Virus record (IMG/VR): IMGVR_UViG_3300011115_000295
Coordinates: 1 to 20,389 of that record
Origin: a virus
Direction: 5' to 3' (one strand)
Length of the DNA stretch: 20,389 nt
Each line of letters begins with the position of its first letter. The stretch's first letter is position 1. The notes below the pieces were generated by a model. It saw nothing but the letters and a program-made list of their open reading frames with translations, did no database searches and had not been told where the DNA came from. The translations under genes were made by a program, and so were the position numbers. Shown here one piece after another: positions 13,698 to 20,358 of the stretch.

Positions 13698-14906
13698 TTA
13701 GTAAATAAAGTAATTTCCTTTGTTAGCATTTCCTAATTGATATGTAACTGCGTATCTTAATGGGTCAAGTAAATGATTGTGTGCATCCTGTGGTGTTTTT
13801 GACTTTCTTTCTAACCAACAATAGTTATTTAATTCTCTTATTAAATTAATTGATTCAGGTGAAACTATTAAATCATAATCTTGTAATACACTAATACCAT
13901 AAGTAACAGAATCTGGTCCTTTAATTGCAGGTACTATATTTAAACCTAATGTAGCTAATTCACTTATTAATCTTGGTTCTGCTGAATCAGCAACTATTAA
14001 ACCATCATTAGCGTGTTGCTTATTTAATTGATATATCTGTGATGTTGTTAAACCTTTTAAGTAAAATCTTTCGTTAATGTATATTCGTTTATTAGTTGTA
14101 TCTATGTTGCATTCTAATAAAGTCGATTCATCCGAAGCAAATCCATAATCTTGGCCAAAGATAGATTTACCTATTTGTTTATATTCTCCAATGGTCCAAT
14201 TAGTAAATATAACTCCTTCAGCTTTATCTAACCATCCACCTAATATTTGATGCTTATACTTTTCAGGTCTCCTTAACTTTATATTTTCAATCTGATTAAT
14301 AAATGATTCAGAAAGGTTTTCTATATTGTCTTGGTATGTTGTATGGATATAAGTTGTATCTCCTTTTATTAAATTACTACCTGATTGTATTCCTTTATCT
14401 TCAAAGAATTTTTTGTAAATGAAATGTTCTTTTGTTGCAGGATTTAAAACTAATAAAACTCTATTTTGTATTCCTTTAGTTCTTATACTAAAATCAATCT
14501 TTTCAAATATTTCTTCATCATTTAATTCTTCTGCTTCATCTAATACCCAAGTTGTAACTCCAGCTAATGATTTTAAACTTGCAGTTTGTGTTCCACTACT
14601 TGTTTTAATACCTTTAAAGAGTATTTTAGACCCTGTTTTTAGATTTACTATTTCATCCTTCGTAATATAAAATTCGTGGCTTAAATTAGCTGTTTCAATC
14701 TTATCTATAAATTCAGGAATAATAGAAACATTTGCAGATGTTAAAGTATATCTTGTAAATAATATAACGTGACCAACTTCATAAGTTAATAACAGAAGAA
14801 ACGAGTTCAAAGAATATGATTTCCCTGAACCCCTTCCACCTGTAATTACAAAGTACCTACTATCACTTCCTAATAGATTATACTTTTCATTCAGATTTAT
14901 TTCCAA
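13698..14906 (-). CDS. terL: Terminase large subunit
   Basis: 402 aa, the motor that pumps DNA into the procapsid and cuts it. The N-terminal ATPase has Walker A GGRGSGKS (23-30), an adenine-binding type start before it, Walker B VLDEAEE (near 120), and the coupling motif NPAT (near 155). The C-terminal RNase H-like nuclease shows acidic residues in FGQDYGF, VADSAEPR and DAHNHLLDPLRY, the expected three Asp positions. Length is a little short of the usual 420-500 aa but all motifs are present. It overlaps the small terminase gene by 20 bases. The Walker A start and the small N-terminal lead (22 residues) fit other Bacteroidota phage terminases. Confidence 0.93.
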   Translation of the reverse strand: MEINLNEKYNLLGSDSRYFVITGGRGSGKSYSLNSFLLLLTYEVGHVILFTRYTLTSANVSIIPEFIDKIETANLSHEFYITKDEIVNLKTGSKILFKGIKTSSGTQTASLKSLAGVTTWVLDEAEELNDEEIFEKIDFSIRTKGIQNRVLLVLNPATKEHFIYKKFFEDKGIQSGSNLIKGDTTYIHTTYQDNIENLSESFINQIENIKLRRPEKYKHQILGGWLDKAEGVIFTNWTIGEYKQIGKSIFGQDYGFASDESTLLECNIDTTNKRIYINERFYLKGLTTSQIYQLNKQHANDGLIVADSAEPRLISELATLGLNIVPAIKGPDSVTYGISVLQDYDLIVSPESINLIRELNNYCWLERKSKTPQDAHNHLLDPLRYAVTYQLGNANKGNYFIY

Positions 14907-15201
14907 TTTTAAATATATCTTTTATGTTAAAATCATTTACGTTGTGCGTAGCTTCAATAATTTCTTTTGGCTTACCAAATATATGTTCAGCAATAAACAA
15001 CTGTCCTCTTTGTGATTCCATTAGTGTAGATTTAACAAATGCTATCTTTGTTTCTTCTTCTGTATCTTTATTGTAAAGTTCACCTAATGCTTTTAAAAAG
15101 ATATTGTTTACTTTTTGTTCTTCTGCTTTTGGTTTACGTCCAGCATTTTTATTACCACCGTTGTATTTTCTTTTATCTTCCATATTCAAAAAAGTAATCA
15201 T
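14887..15201 (-). CDS. terS: Terminase small subunit-like protein
   Basis: 104 aa from ATG 15199-15201; an internal ATG at 15181-15183 (MEDKRKYNGG) would give 98 aa and looks more like relatives, so the start is uncertain. A basic N-terminal tail KRKYNGGNKNAGRKPKAEEQ is followed by helices including ETKIAFVKSTLMESQRGQLF and EHIFGKPKEII, typical of DNA-binding small terminases of these phages. It would recognise the packaging site and load the large subunit encoded just downstream with a 20-base overlap. No clear helix-turn-helix triad is seen, so the call depends mostly on position and the 'GGNKNAGRKPK' pattern. Confidence 0.75.
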   Translation of the reverse strand: MITFLNMEDKRKYNGGNKNAGRKPKAEEQKVNNIFLKALGELYNKDTEEETKIAFVKSTLMESQRGQLFIAEHIFGKPKEIIEATHNVNDFNIKDIFKIGNKSE

Positions 15202-15228
15202 TATTGAATTAAAAATAAATAAAATCTA

Positions 15229-15459
15229 TTATTGTTTATCTTTAAATCCTTTTTTCAATCTCATTAAATTATTTGCTCTTTCTTTTATCTGTTTAAATTC
15301 CTCATCAATTTTATTATGATAATCTATTTTAAATTTATTTTTTGATTCACATATTTCATTACAGTATAAAGCATCAGTAAATCCAGTATTTATAATCTTG
15401 CTACACCAATTACATAATGTAGCACCTTTACCATTATTAAATTTATGTATTGGTTTCAT
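15229..15459 (-). CDS. Small putative zinc-binding protein
   Basis: 76 aa: MKPIHKFNNGKGATLCNWCS then YCNEICESK and a long basic helix (IDEEFKQIKERANNLMRLKK). Cys16 and Cys19 with Cys33 and Cys37 form a four-Cys set that could hold one zinc. I recognise the start 'MKPIHKFNNGKGATLCN.C' from small Bacteroidota phage proteins near the terminase. It overlaps the 79-aa gene by 4 bases (ATGA). Role unknown; nucleic acid binding is possible. Confidence 0.75.
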   Translation of the reverse strand: MKPIHKFNNGKGATLCNWCSKIINTGFTDALYCNEICESKNKFKIDYHNKIDEEFKQIKERANNLMRLKKGFKDKQ

Positions 15460-15695
15460 TCTATTAATCTATCAATGTTAATATTGTGTGCATCAAGAAT
15501 CTCTGCTATTTTATTTCCCATAAAATCAACAACACTTGACCATTCAGGAGTATCAATATAATTTTCATATTTTCTAAACATAGCCTTACGCAATTGTAAT
15601 ATATCAAATAAAGCACAAGCCATATCTAAAGACTGATTTGCTCTATTAAACTCCATTTGGTCATCGGGTAAATTAAATTCTAATATTGCTCTCAT
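15456..15695 (-). CDS. 79-aa phage protein, unknown
   Basis: MRAILEFNLPDDQMEFNRAN starts a short strand and helix, then SLDMACALFDILQLRKAMFR is a helix and the remainder is helical and acidic. The 'MRAILEFNLP.DQ.EF..A' pattern recurs in small proteins of Bacteroidota phages. No catalytic motif. It overlaps neighbours by 4 bases at each end, so it belongs to a chain of coupled genes leading toward the terminase. Confidence 0.75.
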   Translation of the reverse strand: MRAILEFNLPDDQMEFNRANQSLDMACALFDILQLRKAMFRKYENYIDTPEWSSVVDFMGNKIAEILDAHNINIDRLIE

Positions 15696-16006
15696 ATCTT
15701 TTTAAATTGTTTAAACCATTCCTCAAAACTTCCAAAAAAACCATTATCTGATTCCATTCCATTAAGCCAAGATTCTTTTAAATCTTCCTCACTATAACTT
15801 CTTTCTTGTTGCCATTTAGCACCATCTTGGAATATATCTTTTATAGTCCATTTGTTTGACTTTGGCATATACTTTTCAGCAGCTTCTTCAATGTATCCAT
15901 AATCAACACCAGTGGCATCTTTACAATTCTTACACTGTTCTACACATTTCCCATCATCATAATCAATTTCATCACCACAATAGAAATTCTTTTTAAGTTC
16001 TCTCAT
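15692..16006 (-). CDS. 104-aa protein with Cys cluster, unknown
   Basis: Residues 1-30 hold four Cys (YCGDEIDYDDGKCVEQCKNC), which could bind zinc. Then comes a helical, aromatic-rich part (YIEEAAEKYMPKSNKW, DIFQDGAKWQQERSYSEEDL) and SFEEWFKQFKKI at the end. I know similar short proteins from Bacteroidota phages, where the second half often appears alone. It begins in an ATGA overlap with the 30-aa membrane microprotein. Function unknown. Confidence 0.75.
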   Translation of the reverse strand: MRELKKNFYCGDEIDYDDGKCVEQCKNCKDATGVDYGYIEEAAEKYMPKSNKWTIKDIFQDGAKWQQERSYSEEDLKESWLNGMESDNGFFGSFEEWFKQFKKI

Positions 16007-16095
16007 TCTGTTCCTTTTTTAATTAAATAATACCATAGCCAAATTAACTTTGACCTTATAAATTCATAAGCTAATAACACTAATATATATTTCAT
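16003..16095 (-). CDS. 30-aa predicted membrane microprotein
   Basis: ATG 16093-16095, TGA 16003-16005 overlapping the next ATG as ATGA. The product MKYILVLLAYEFIRSKLIWL then WYYLIKKGTE is hydrophobic and could span the membrane once, with a positive C-terminal end. It starts 2 bases past the stop of the helix-turn-helix gene. Tight spacing on both sides supports translation. Too short for family assignment. Confidence 0.5.
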   Translation of the reverse strand: MKYILVLLAYEFIRSKLIWLWYYLIKKGTE

Positions 16096-16097
16096 AG

Positions 16098-16295
16098 TTA
16101 ATATGTTTTTAATATTCTTATTTTATCTGATTTATCTTTTATTGTAACATAACCAACTGCCTCAAATAATTTGATATACCGGTATACTGTTCTTATGTTT
16201 ACTCCAAGATATCTTGATATTGTATGCATATGTCTTGGTTTATCTTCAAGGTACTGCATCAGCCTTATACATCTATACATTTTATGTTGATTCAT
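16098..16295 (-). CDS. Small helix-turn-helix DNA-binding protein
   Basis: 65 aa, mostly one winged-helix-like HTH: RLMQYLEDKPRHMHTISRYL then GVNIRTVYRYIKLFEAVGYV and a short wing DKSDKIRILKTY. The recognition helix VNIRTVYRYIKL resembles DeoR or HTH_11 type domains. It may regulate phage genes or read a site on its DNA. It is coupled to neighbours by ATGA at the start and a 2-base gap at the end. The DNA-binding function is well supported by pattern; the target is unknown. Confidence 0.75.
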   Translation of the reverse strand: MNQHKMYRCIRLMQYLEDKPRHMHTISRYLGVNIRTVYRYIKLFEAVGYVTIKDKSDKIRILKTY

Positions 16296-16456
16296 TCTTC
16301 ATCGGTTTTATATTCCCAAAAGTATTCACATTCTAATCCTTTATTAGGAGGTTTACAAAAATATGATTGTCTAAACTTACTTGGTTCTGCTTTATATCTA
16401 TAACATAAAGTTGATAGTTCGCAAAAGTTTCCCGAACACATTGTTATATCTGGCAT
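16292..16456 (-). CDS. 54-aa Cys-rich small protein
   Basis: ATG 16454-16456, TGA 16292-16294, too short to be easily called. Starts MPDITMCSGNFCELSTLCYR and has five Cys (7, 12, 18, 34, 43) with SYFCKPPNKGLECEYFW. The pattern 'MPDITMC.G..C.....CYRY.A.PS..RQSYF..PP' is known to me from small Bacteroidota phage proteins, so it is probably real. It may bind a metal. It overlaps the upstream stop by 1 base (TAATG) and the HTH start by 4 (ATGA). Confidence 0.75.
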   Translation of the reverse strand: MPDITMCSGNFCELSTLCYRYKAEPSKFRQSYFCKPPNKGLECEYFWEYKTDEE

Positions 16457-16737
16457 TACAATAATTTTTTAGTTGCTATTTCGTATTTCGCTTGTTGGAT
16501 TGCTAATTTAAGAATTAAAAATAATCTTTCTGCTTCAGCATAATCAATATTAATCGAAGTAGCTCCTAAACTATCAAATCCAATTACTAATCCATTTCCA
16601 TCATCAACAAGACAAATTGCTTCAGAGTTTAATATATCGCTATTCCAATTACCTCCGTTATATAATAATGTGTGGCAATCATCAATTAATTCGTAGTCAT
16701 ACTCGTGTATATCATCTATAAAAATTTGTTTTTTCAT
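16456..16737 (-). CDS. 93-aa acidic protein, unknown
   Basis: MKKQIFIDDIHEYDYELIDD opens an acidic alpha-beta protein; the middle AICLVDDGNGLVIGFDSLGA looks like a beta hairpin and AEAERLFLILKLAIQQAKYE a closing amphipathic helix. No catalytic motif is recognised. It is coupled to the following gene by TAATG and begins 1 base after the DnaA-like gene's stop. An antirestriction or inhibitor role would fit an acidic small phage protein, but this is speculation. Confidence 0.7.
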   Translation of the reverse strand: MKKQIFIDDIHEYDYELIDDCHTLLYNGGNWNSDILNSEAICLVDDGNGLVIGFDSLGATSINIDYAEAERLFLILKLAIQQAKYEIATKKLL

Positions 16738-16738
16738 C

Positions 16739-17287
16739 TTATTTGTTTTTATTATGTTCTATTACTTTCATATTCATATCATAGATAGCTTGTAAGCGTA
16801 GTATCATTACTTCTTGATGTTCTGTTCCTTTTGTTTCATTAAGAAGGTTGGTTAACTGTTCTATTATTTTGTATTCGTATCTTGCTTTTTCCATTTGTTT
16901 TATTCTTAAATTACTTTCTTCTAATTTAATTTGCAGTTCTGATATTTTTAAAGTTCTCTTTTTAAGTTCTAATCTTAACTGATTGTTATCTTCTGTATTT
17001 AAAATGTTTTCTTCTTCCATTTGATTTATGATTGTGTTTTTTAAATATCTTAATTCATCATTAAACTTTTCATACATAGAATAGTTGTTTAGTGAATGTA
17101 TTACAGTTGCGTGATTCTTATTTACTGAATCAGCCATTTCTTGTAATGTCATTTTAGGTTTAAAATGTTTAATTGAATGAAAATATAATGCTCTTGCTTC
17201 AATTATATTATGCTTCCTACCGATTTTACAAACATCTATATTTGTTTCTTGCTTTATTATCTGTTTTATTCTTTCTGTTATTTCCAT
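16739..17287 (-). CDS. DnaA domain IV-like DNA-binding protein with coiled coil
   Basis: 182 aa. Residues 18-70 resemble the C-terminal DNA-binding domain of DnaA: GRKHNIIEARALYFHSIKHF, then LQEMADSVNKNHATVIHSL, where NHATVIHS (58-65) lines up with the DnaA signature 'DHSTVLHA' that reads DnaA boxes. No ATPase domain is present. Residues 85-150 form a charged coiled coil (LRLELKKRTLKISELQIKLE), probably for dimerisation. Such a protein could bind DnaA-box-like sites to start, block or copy-control replication, or regulate transcription. It starts 11 bases after the ABC-GNAT gene's distal stop. The domain call is solid; the biological role is inferred. Confidence 0.75.
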   Translation of the reverse strand: MEITERIKQIIKQETNIDVCKIGRKHNIIEARALYFHSIKHFKPKMTLQEMADSVNKNHATVIHSLNNYSMYEKFNDELRYLKNTIINQMEEENILNTEDNNQLRLELKKRTLKISELQIKLEESNLRIKQMEKARYEYKIIEQLTNLLNETKGTEHQEVMILRLQAIYDMNMKVIEHNKNK

Positions 17288-17298
17288 TTTTAATTATT

Positions 17299-17604
17299 TT
17301 AAAACATTGATATTTGATTTTGTGCTACATCTTTATAAACTTCACTTTTAAATTTAATAATTGAAGTATCATCATTTGATGGTTCTCCTATATATTCAAA
17401 AGCGTAAAACATATTTTTATTATTAAATCCCCAAAAATTATTGCCCATATCTTTTGAAGATTTTTCACTAAAAATTTTTCTGCTTTTGCTTGTTTCTTTC
17501 CATTGGTTAGATTTTAATCTTTTTTCTCCTAAAGATGGGTTTGAAGTTTTTACAAAATATCTATCACCTTCTTTTTTATAAAGAGATGCTATATAATTTG
17601 ATAA
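17299..17604 (-). pseudogene. Distal GNAT part of the ABC-GNAT gene after in-frame TAG
   Basis: The frame continues for 101 codons after the TAG at 17605-17607 and ends at TAA 17299-17301. It encodes the missing acetyltransferase C-terminal half: LSNYIASLYKKEGDRYFVKT, then SNPSLGEKRLKSNQWKETSK, and a tail ending QNQISMF. The piece LSNYIASLY..G.RYF..TS.PSL matches the sequence that follows the acetyl-CoA loop in related phage ABC-GNAT proteins. The frame is intact, so the amber is either recent, read through, or an error. No good start is seen near its 5' end for separate translation. Confidence 0.7.
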
Positions 17605-18456
17605 CTAATATCCAATGCCTAATCCTTGAAAATCAGGAATAACAACTGTTCTTGTTCCTCTAAATGCTTTTTTTACATAACCACTTGGGAAAGGTAAAAC
17701 TGCTAAAAAAGCAACAGGTTTATCATTAAATAAAGCAATAAAACATTTACTCGATTGATTTAAATCTTGACTTAAATAATGATGTTGTTTGAATAAATTC
17801 CAAGTTTCATATCTACATCGAAATATAGAAAGTTCAATTTTTGGTTGCCGAAGTTGTGACGCTATTTCAAGACGTCCTTTAGATGGTGAATAAATCCAAT
17901 CAGGTTGCAACCATTCCATTATATCAAAGTGACAAGATGCAAGTACAATTTTTTTATTAGTTCTTCTAATATACTTTTGTAATGCATTAGACATAGCTTT
18001 AGCAACATCTCTATCTACTACAGATGTATATTCATCAATTAATATTACTTCATTTTCTTTTGCACTTCCTACAATATAAGCAAGATTTGCTCTGTATTGT
18101 TCACCATTAGATAAAGTATTGAATGGTCGTAACCAAGTTGGAACAGAACTTAAACCCATAGCAGATAATAAAAATGTAGCATCTTTAGGTTCTAACCAAT
18201 CAAAGTTACTTATTAAAGATTTAGAATTATCAAAATATGATTTATCCATTTCTTTTTTAAAGTAGTTTTTTAATATAGTAGTTTTGCCTGTTCCACTACC
18301 ACCATAAACTACACCTATATTCCAATCTTTAGGTAAATTTTCTAAATTAGCTTCAACAATTACATTTGATTCTGATTTGTTTTGTATATCAAATGCTTCA
18401 TAAATATATTCTGTATATTTATCATTGTTTATTTTATGAGTTAAATTTATTTTCAT
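17605..18456 (-). CDS. Phage ABC ATPase-GNAT fusion, interrupted by amber stop
   Basis: 283 aa up to TAG; 384 aa plus the TAG position if read through to 17299. ABC ATPase part: Walker A GGSGTGKT (52-59), signature LSNGEQ (115-120), Walker B VILIDE (137-142), D-loop SVVD and H-loop His176 in SCHFD. From about residue 205 a GNAT acyltransferase begins: FRCRYETWNLFKQHHYLSQD, PVAFLAVLPFP and the acetyl-CoA loop RTVVIPDFQGLGIG (269-282). The TAG falls 2 codons after that loop, removing the rest of the fold. The family is widespread in phages of many hosts; its substrate is unknown to me. It overlaps the upstream 38-aa ORF by 23 bases. Confidence 0.8.
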   Translation of the reverse strand: MKINLTHKINNDKYTEYIYEAFDIQNKSESNVIVEANLENLPKDWNIGVVYGGSGTGKTTILKNYFKKEMDKSYFDNSKSLISNFDWLEPKDATFLLSAMGLSSVPTWLRPFNTLSNGEQYRANLAYIVGSAKENEVILIDEYTSVVDRDVAKAMSNALQKYIRRTNKKIVLASCHFDIMEWLQPDWIYSPSKGRLEIASQLRQPKIELSIFRCRYETWNLFKQHHYLSQDLNQSSKCFIALFNDKPVAFLAVLPFPSGYVKKAFRGTRTVVIPDFQGLGIGY

Positions 18457-18550
18457 TTTTTATTTCTTTTTTAGGTGTTAAAGCATTTATATCTTTTTCA
18501 TATTGACTTTCAAGCCAATTTTCTGACGAATGTTTCTTTTCTTTTTCCAT
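18434..18550 (-). CDS. 38-aa charged small protein
   Basis: ATG 18548-18550 overlaps the exonuclease stop as TAATG; TAA at 18434-18436 lies within the start of the ABC-GNAT gene (23-base overlap). Product MEKEKKHSSENWLESQYEKD then INALTPKKEIKNENKFNS is highly charged, perhaps a linker-like peptide. It fills the only gap between two genes. Real coding is plausible but not proven. Confidence 0.45.
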   Translation of the reverse strand: MEKEKKHSSENWLESQYEKDINALTPKKEIKNENKFNS

Positions 18551-19326
18551 TATAATACTCCTCTTAATACATATTGATTTAAATCTACATCGCTATCTTC
18601 TCCAAAGAAATATTTATAGTTAGCTATACCTTGTTCAAGTTTACGTTTGCCTTTTTCATAAAATTCATCTGAACATTCAAATATTCCAATGTCTAAACTT
18701 CCTTTGTCTATACATACAAAAACAAATTCATCTACACCAAACATTTCCCTGTAAAGATATGCTTGTAAATCATAACTGTATTTATCTGCTGAATATCTAA
18801 ATTCATTTAATCCCGTTGTAGTTTTTAAATCTACTATTTGATTGTCTTTTAATATATCTGCTTTTGCTCTAAATGGTATTCCATCAATCATTGCTATTTC
18901 TGGTATTTCAAATTGTGCTTTAGACATATAGTGTACTGCTTCATCGTTTCTTAATATTGCATCAGCTAAACGTTCTGCTGCTTTAATTTCATTTGTAGTG
19001 TAAACTTCTAATCCTTCTGCTTTTGCTTCTTTGTATGCTTTTCCTGCTTTTGTTGCTACATCTACAATAGTTAATTCATCAATCTTATGTGGCTCTAAAA
19101 TCATTGTGTGGAATAGTTTACCATCTCTTAATGGTTGTGTTTCACTTTGTCCGTACTTTGTAACGTACTTATACGTTTTAGGACTTGATAGTACCATTTT
19201 AAGACTTGAACTACTTAATGCCTGTTTACCTAAATAACCATAGTAAAATGTATCATCATACATATTGTCTATTAGTTCTTGTTTATCCCAAAGTTTGTTA
19301 TCGAATGTTTTAATTTTTGTTTCCAT
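18550..19326 (-). CDS. RecE/YqaJ-type PD-(D/E)XK exonuclease
   Basis: 258 aa. The start region ALSSSSLKMVLSSPKTYKYV and LRDGKLFHTMILEP are typical for RecE C-terminal-like (DUF3799) nucleases. Active-site residues are visible: His73, Glu139 or 142, Asp157 in PFRAKADIL, the D-x-K pair in IVDLKTT (Asp166, Lys168), and Gln188 in YDLQAYLY. Such enzymes digest one strand of double-stranded DNA ends and hand the other to a single-strand annealing protein in phage recombination. No partner annealing protein or SSB is in view, so it may be to the right of the window. It overlaps the 67-aa gene by 17 bases. Confidence 0.85.
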   Translation of the reverse strand: METKIKTFDNKLWDKQELIDNMYDDTFYYGYLGKQALSSSSLKMVLSSPKTYKYVTKYGQSETQPLRDGKLFHTMILEPHKIDELTIVDVATKAGKAYKEAKAEGLEVYTTNEIKAAERLADAILRNDEAVHYMSKAQFEIPEIAMIDGIPFRAKADILKDNQIVDLKTTTGLNEFRYSADKYSYDLQAYLYREMFGVDEFVFVCIDKGSLDIGIFECSDEFYEKGKRKLEQGIANYKYFFGEDSDVDLNQYVLRGVL

Positions 19327-19513
19327 TGTTTATTATTAGTTTTAGTATGTAATCGTATGTTGCTAATTCTCTTTCTGTACTATCAATCATTATCTTTAAA
19401 TGTTCATCAGATGTTAAACTTTGTCCAGACATTAATTCATTTATGTATTTGAACAATTCTCTATCTAATACCTGTACTTTAGATTGTATTGTAAAGTATG
19501 CAGCTTCATTCAT
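19310..19513 (-). CDS. 67-aa helical protein, unknown
   Basis: MNEAAYFTIQSKVQVLDREL opens an all-helical protein with LTSDEHLKIMIDSTERELAT; two or three helices, no Cys, mildly acidic. It overlaps neighbours by 4 and 17 bases, which fits translational coupling toward the exonuclease. No family recognised. Confidence 0.7.
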   Translation of the reverse strand: MNEAAYFTIQSKVQVLDRELFKYINELMSGQSLTSDEHLKIMIDSTERELATYDYILKLIINNGNKN

Positions 19514-19716
19514 ATTCTTATTTTATCTAAATTATTCATTGTTTCATCATAATTCAATACGTCTCTAATTTGTTGTGCATAAGCATCTGATTCATTCCAA
19601 TCTTTTACTAATGCATTAGCAATTAATTCTAATTGTTTGCGTACATAAACGTTTTCAGTTGTTTCTAAAATAGAAATGCAAGTTTCTAATTTAAATAAAA
19701 TTTGTAGTTTGTCCAT
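19510..19716 (-). CDS. 68-aa helical protein, unknown
   Basis: MDKLQILFKLETCISILETT and ENVYVRKQLELIANALVKDW form two amphipathic helices, followed by DAYAQQIRDVLNYDETMNNL. Acidic and small; resembles many short early phage proteins and no more. An A-rich leader precedes it; the next upstream stop (19737) is 20 bases away. Confidence 0.7.
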   Translation of the reverse strand: MDKLQILFKLETCISILETTENVYVRKQLELIANALVKDWNESDAYAQQIRDVLNYDETMNNLDKIRI

Positions 19717-19736
19717 TTTGTTTGTTTTTTAAATTG

Positions 19737-19985
19737 TTATTTGTTATAAATTGTTACTTGGTCAAAGTCACTATCTTCATAAGTTATCTTAAAATCTATG
19801 TTATGTAAATTAGATATATCTTTAACTATACTATTACATACTGACTTTAAATCTTTAATGTTATGCAATTCATAGAAATCTGATAAGTCAATACTATTCA
19901 TTTCTTTGATGTACACCATTAACTCTATGCTCTCATATTCATTGCAAAGTAATTCTTTTACTAATTCTAAATTGATTAATTTCAT
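19737..19985 (-). CDS. 82-aa acidic early protein, unknown
   Basis: The start is set at the ATG 19983-19985 (MKLINLELVKELLCNEYESI). An earlier in-frame ATG at 20019-20021 overlaps the -7 promoter element, so it would lie upstream of the transcript start. The leader from about 20012 to the ATG is A/C-rich (ACAAACAAAAACAACAAATT), with no Shine-Dalgarno. The product is acidic and helical (LNLELVKELLC, LSDFYELHNIKDLKSVCN) and ends SDFDQVTIYNK. It is the first gene after the promoter at 20019, as expected for an early gene. No family recognised. Confidence 0.7.
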   Translation of the reverse strand: MKLINLELVKELLCNEYESIELMVYIKEMNSIDLSDFYELHNIKDLKSVCNSIVKDISNLHNIDFKITYEDSDFDQVTIYNK

Positions 19986-20018
19986 AATTTGTTGTTTTTG
20001 TTTGTTATTATTATTTAG

Positions 20019-20068
20019 CAAATATAAACATTATTTGTTTATAAAAAACATTTTAACATAAAATTAAC
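20019..20068 (-). promoter_or_regulatory. Bacteroidota-type promoter with upstream direct repeat
   Basis: TATATTTG (20019-20026) is a full TAnnTTTG match. ATGTTAAA (20052-20059) lies exactly 25 bases upstream, as at the promoter at 13454, and GTTAAT (20063-20068) lies 11 bases farther up, again the same step. Transcription would start near 20012 and serve the early gene at 19737-19985 and onward. The elements follow directly on the T tract of the terminator at 20071. Confidence 0.7.
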
Positions 20069-20070
20069 AT

Positions 20071-20099
20071 AAAAAAAAGAGTAGTTATTTGCTACTCTT
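20071..20099 (-). terminator. Intrinsic terminator, contains end of 47-aa gene
   Basis: Arms AAGAGTAG (20092-20099) and CTACTCTT (20077-20084) make a perfect 8-bp stem with loop CAAATAA and then T8 (20071-20078). The TAA of the 47-aa gene (20085-20087) is inside the loop. Confidence 0.87.
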
Positions 20100-20228
20100 A
20101 ATTTGACTTTTACAAACTGTAAACCTTTGTTCTGTATTAGGATATTCCTTTTTCATTTTTTCATCAATCATACATCTTTGTATAAATTCTCTTTCGTGTT
20201 CACCTTGTTTAGGTTGTGGTATTGGCAT
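20085..20228 (-). CDS. 47-aa small phage protein (F..RC...P..QR...C pattern)
   Basis: ATG 20226-20228, TAA 20085-20087 within the terminator loop. MPIPQPKQGEHEREFIQRCM, then KEYPNTEQRFTVCKSQ: this 'EREFI.RCM......YP...QR..VC' pattern is one I recognise from small proteins and protein tails in many phages, often near head genes. Two Cys 20 residues apart may pair or bind metal. It overlaps the 49-aa gene by 20 bases. Function unknown. Confidence 0.7.
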   Translation of the reverse strand: MPIPQPKQGEHEREFIQRCMIDEKMKKEYPNTEQRFTVCKSQIKSSK

Positions 20229-20358
20229 TTGTTTTTAATTTTAAGTTAATAATTTTTATATATATTTCGTTTACTCTTTCCGAATTTAATCCCCTGTTAT
20301 AATTGAATTTCATTATACGTTGGATTCTTTGTAATGCTGATTGTTTACTCTTTGTCAT
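20209..20358 (-). CDS. 49-aa basic protein, unknown
   Basis: ATG 20356-20358, TAA 20209-20211. MTKSKQSALQRIQRIMKFNY is a basic amphipathic helix, followed by NRGLNSERVNEIYIKIINLK. A TATATTTA sequence about 20 bases before the ATG is one base off the -7 element and may be its promoter, but the window ends before an upstream element can be judged. The high pI suggests nucleic acid binding. No family recognised. Confidence 0.55.
   Translation of the reverse strand: MTKSKQSALQRIQRIMKFNYNRGLNSERVNEIYIKIINLKLKTNANTTT

Noticed and set aside
13469-13708. 79-aa plus-strand frame in the gap after the large terminase
   Set aside because: Tyr/Phe/Leu/Ile-rich composition typical of AT-rich antisense; it covers a minus-strand promoter and a plausible 49-aa gene.
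14967-14974. TATATTTG match inside the small terminase gene
   Set aside because: No ATGTTAAA at the 25-base distance and it is within a coding region; likely chance in AT-rich DNA.
17605-17607. TAG recoded as a sense codon in this phage
   Set aside because: No other large gene in the window has an internal TAG, and TAG serves as a normal stop for the 52-aa ORF at 8087; a local event is more likely.
19986-20021. Longer start (12 extra residues) for the first early gene
   Set aside because: The ATG overlaps the -7 promoter element, so it should lie upstream of the transcript start.
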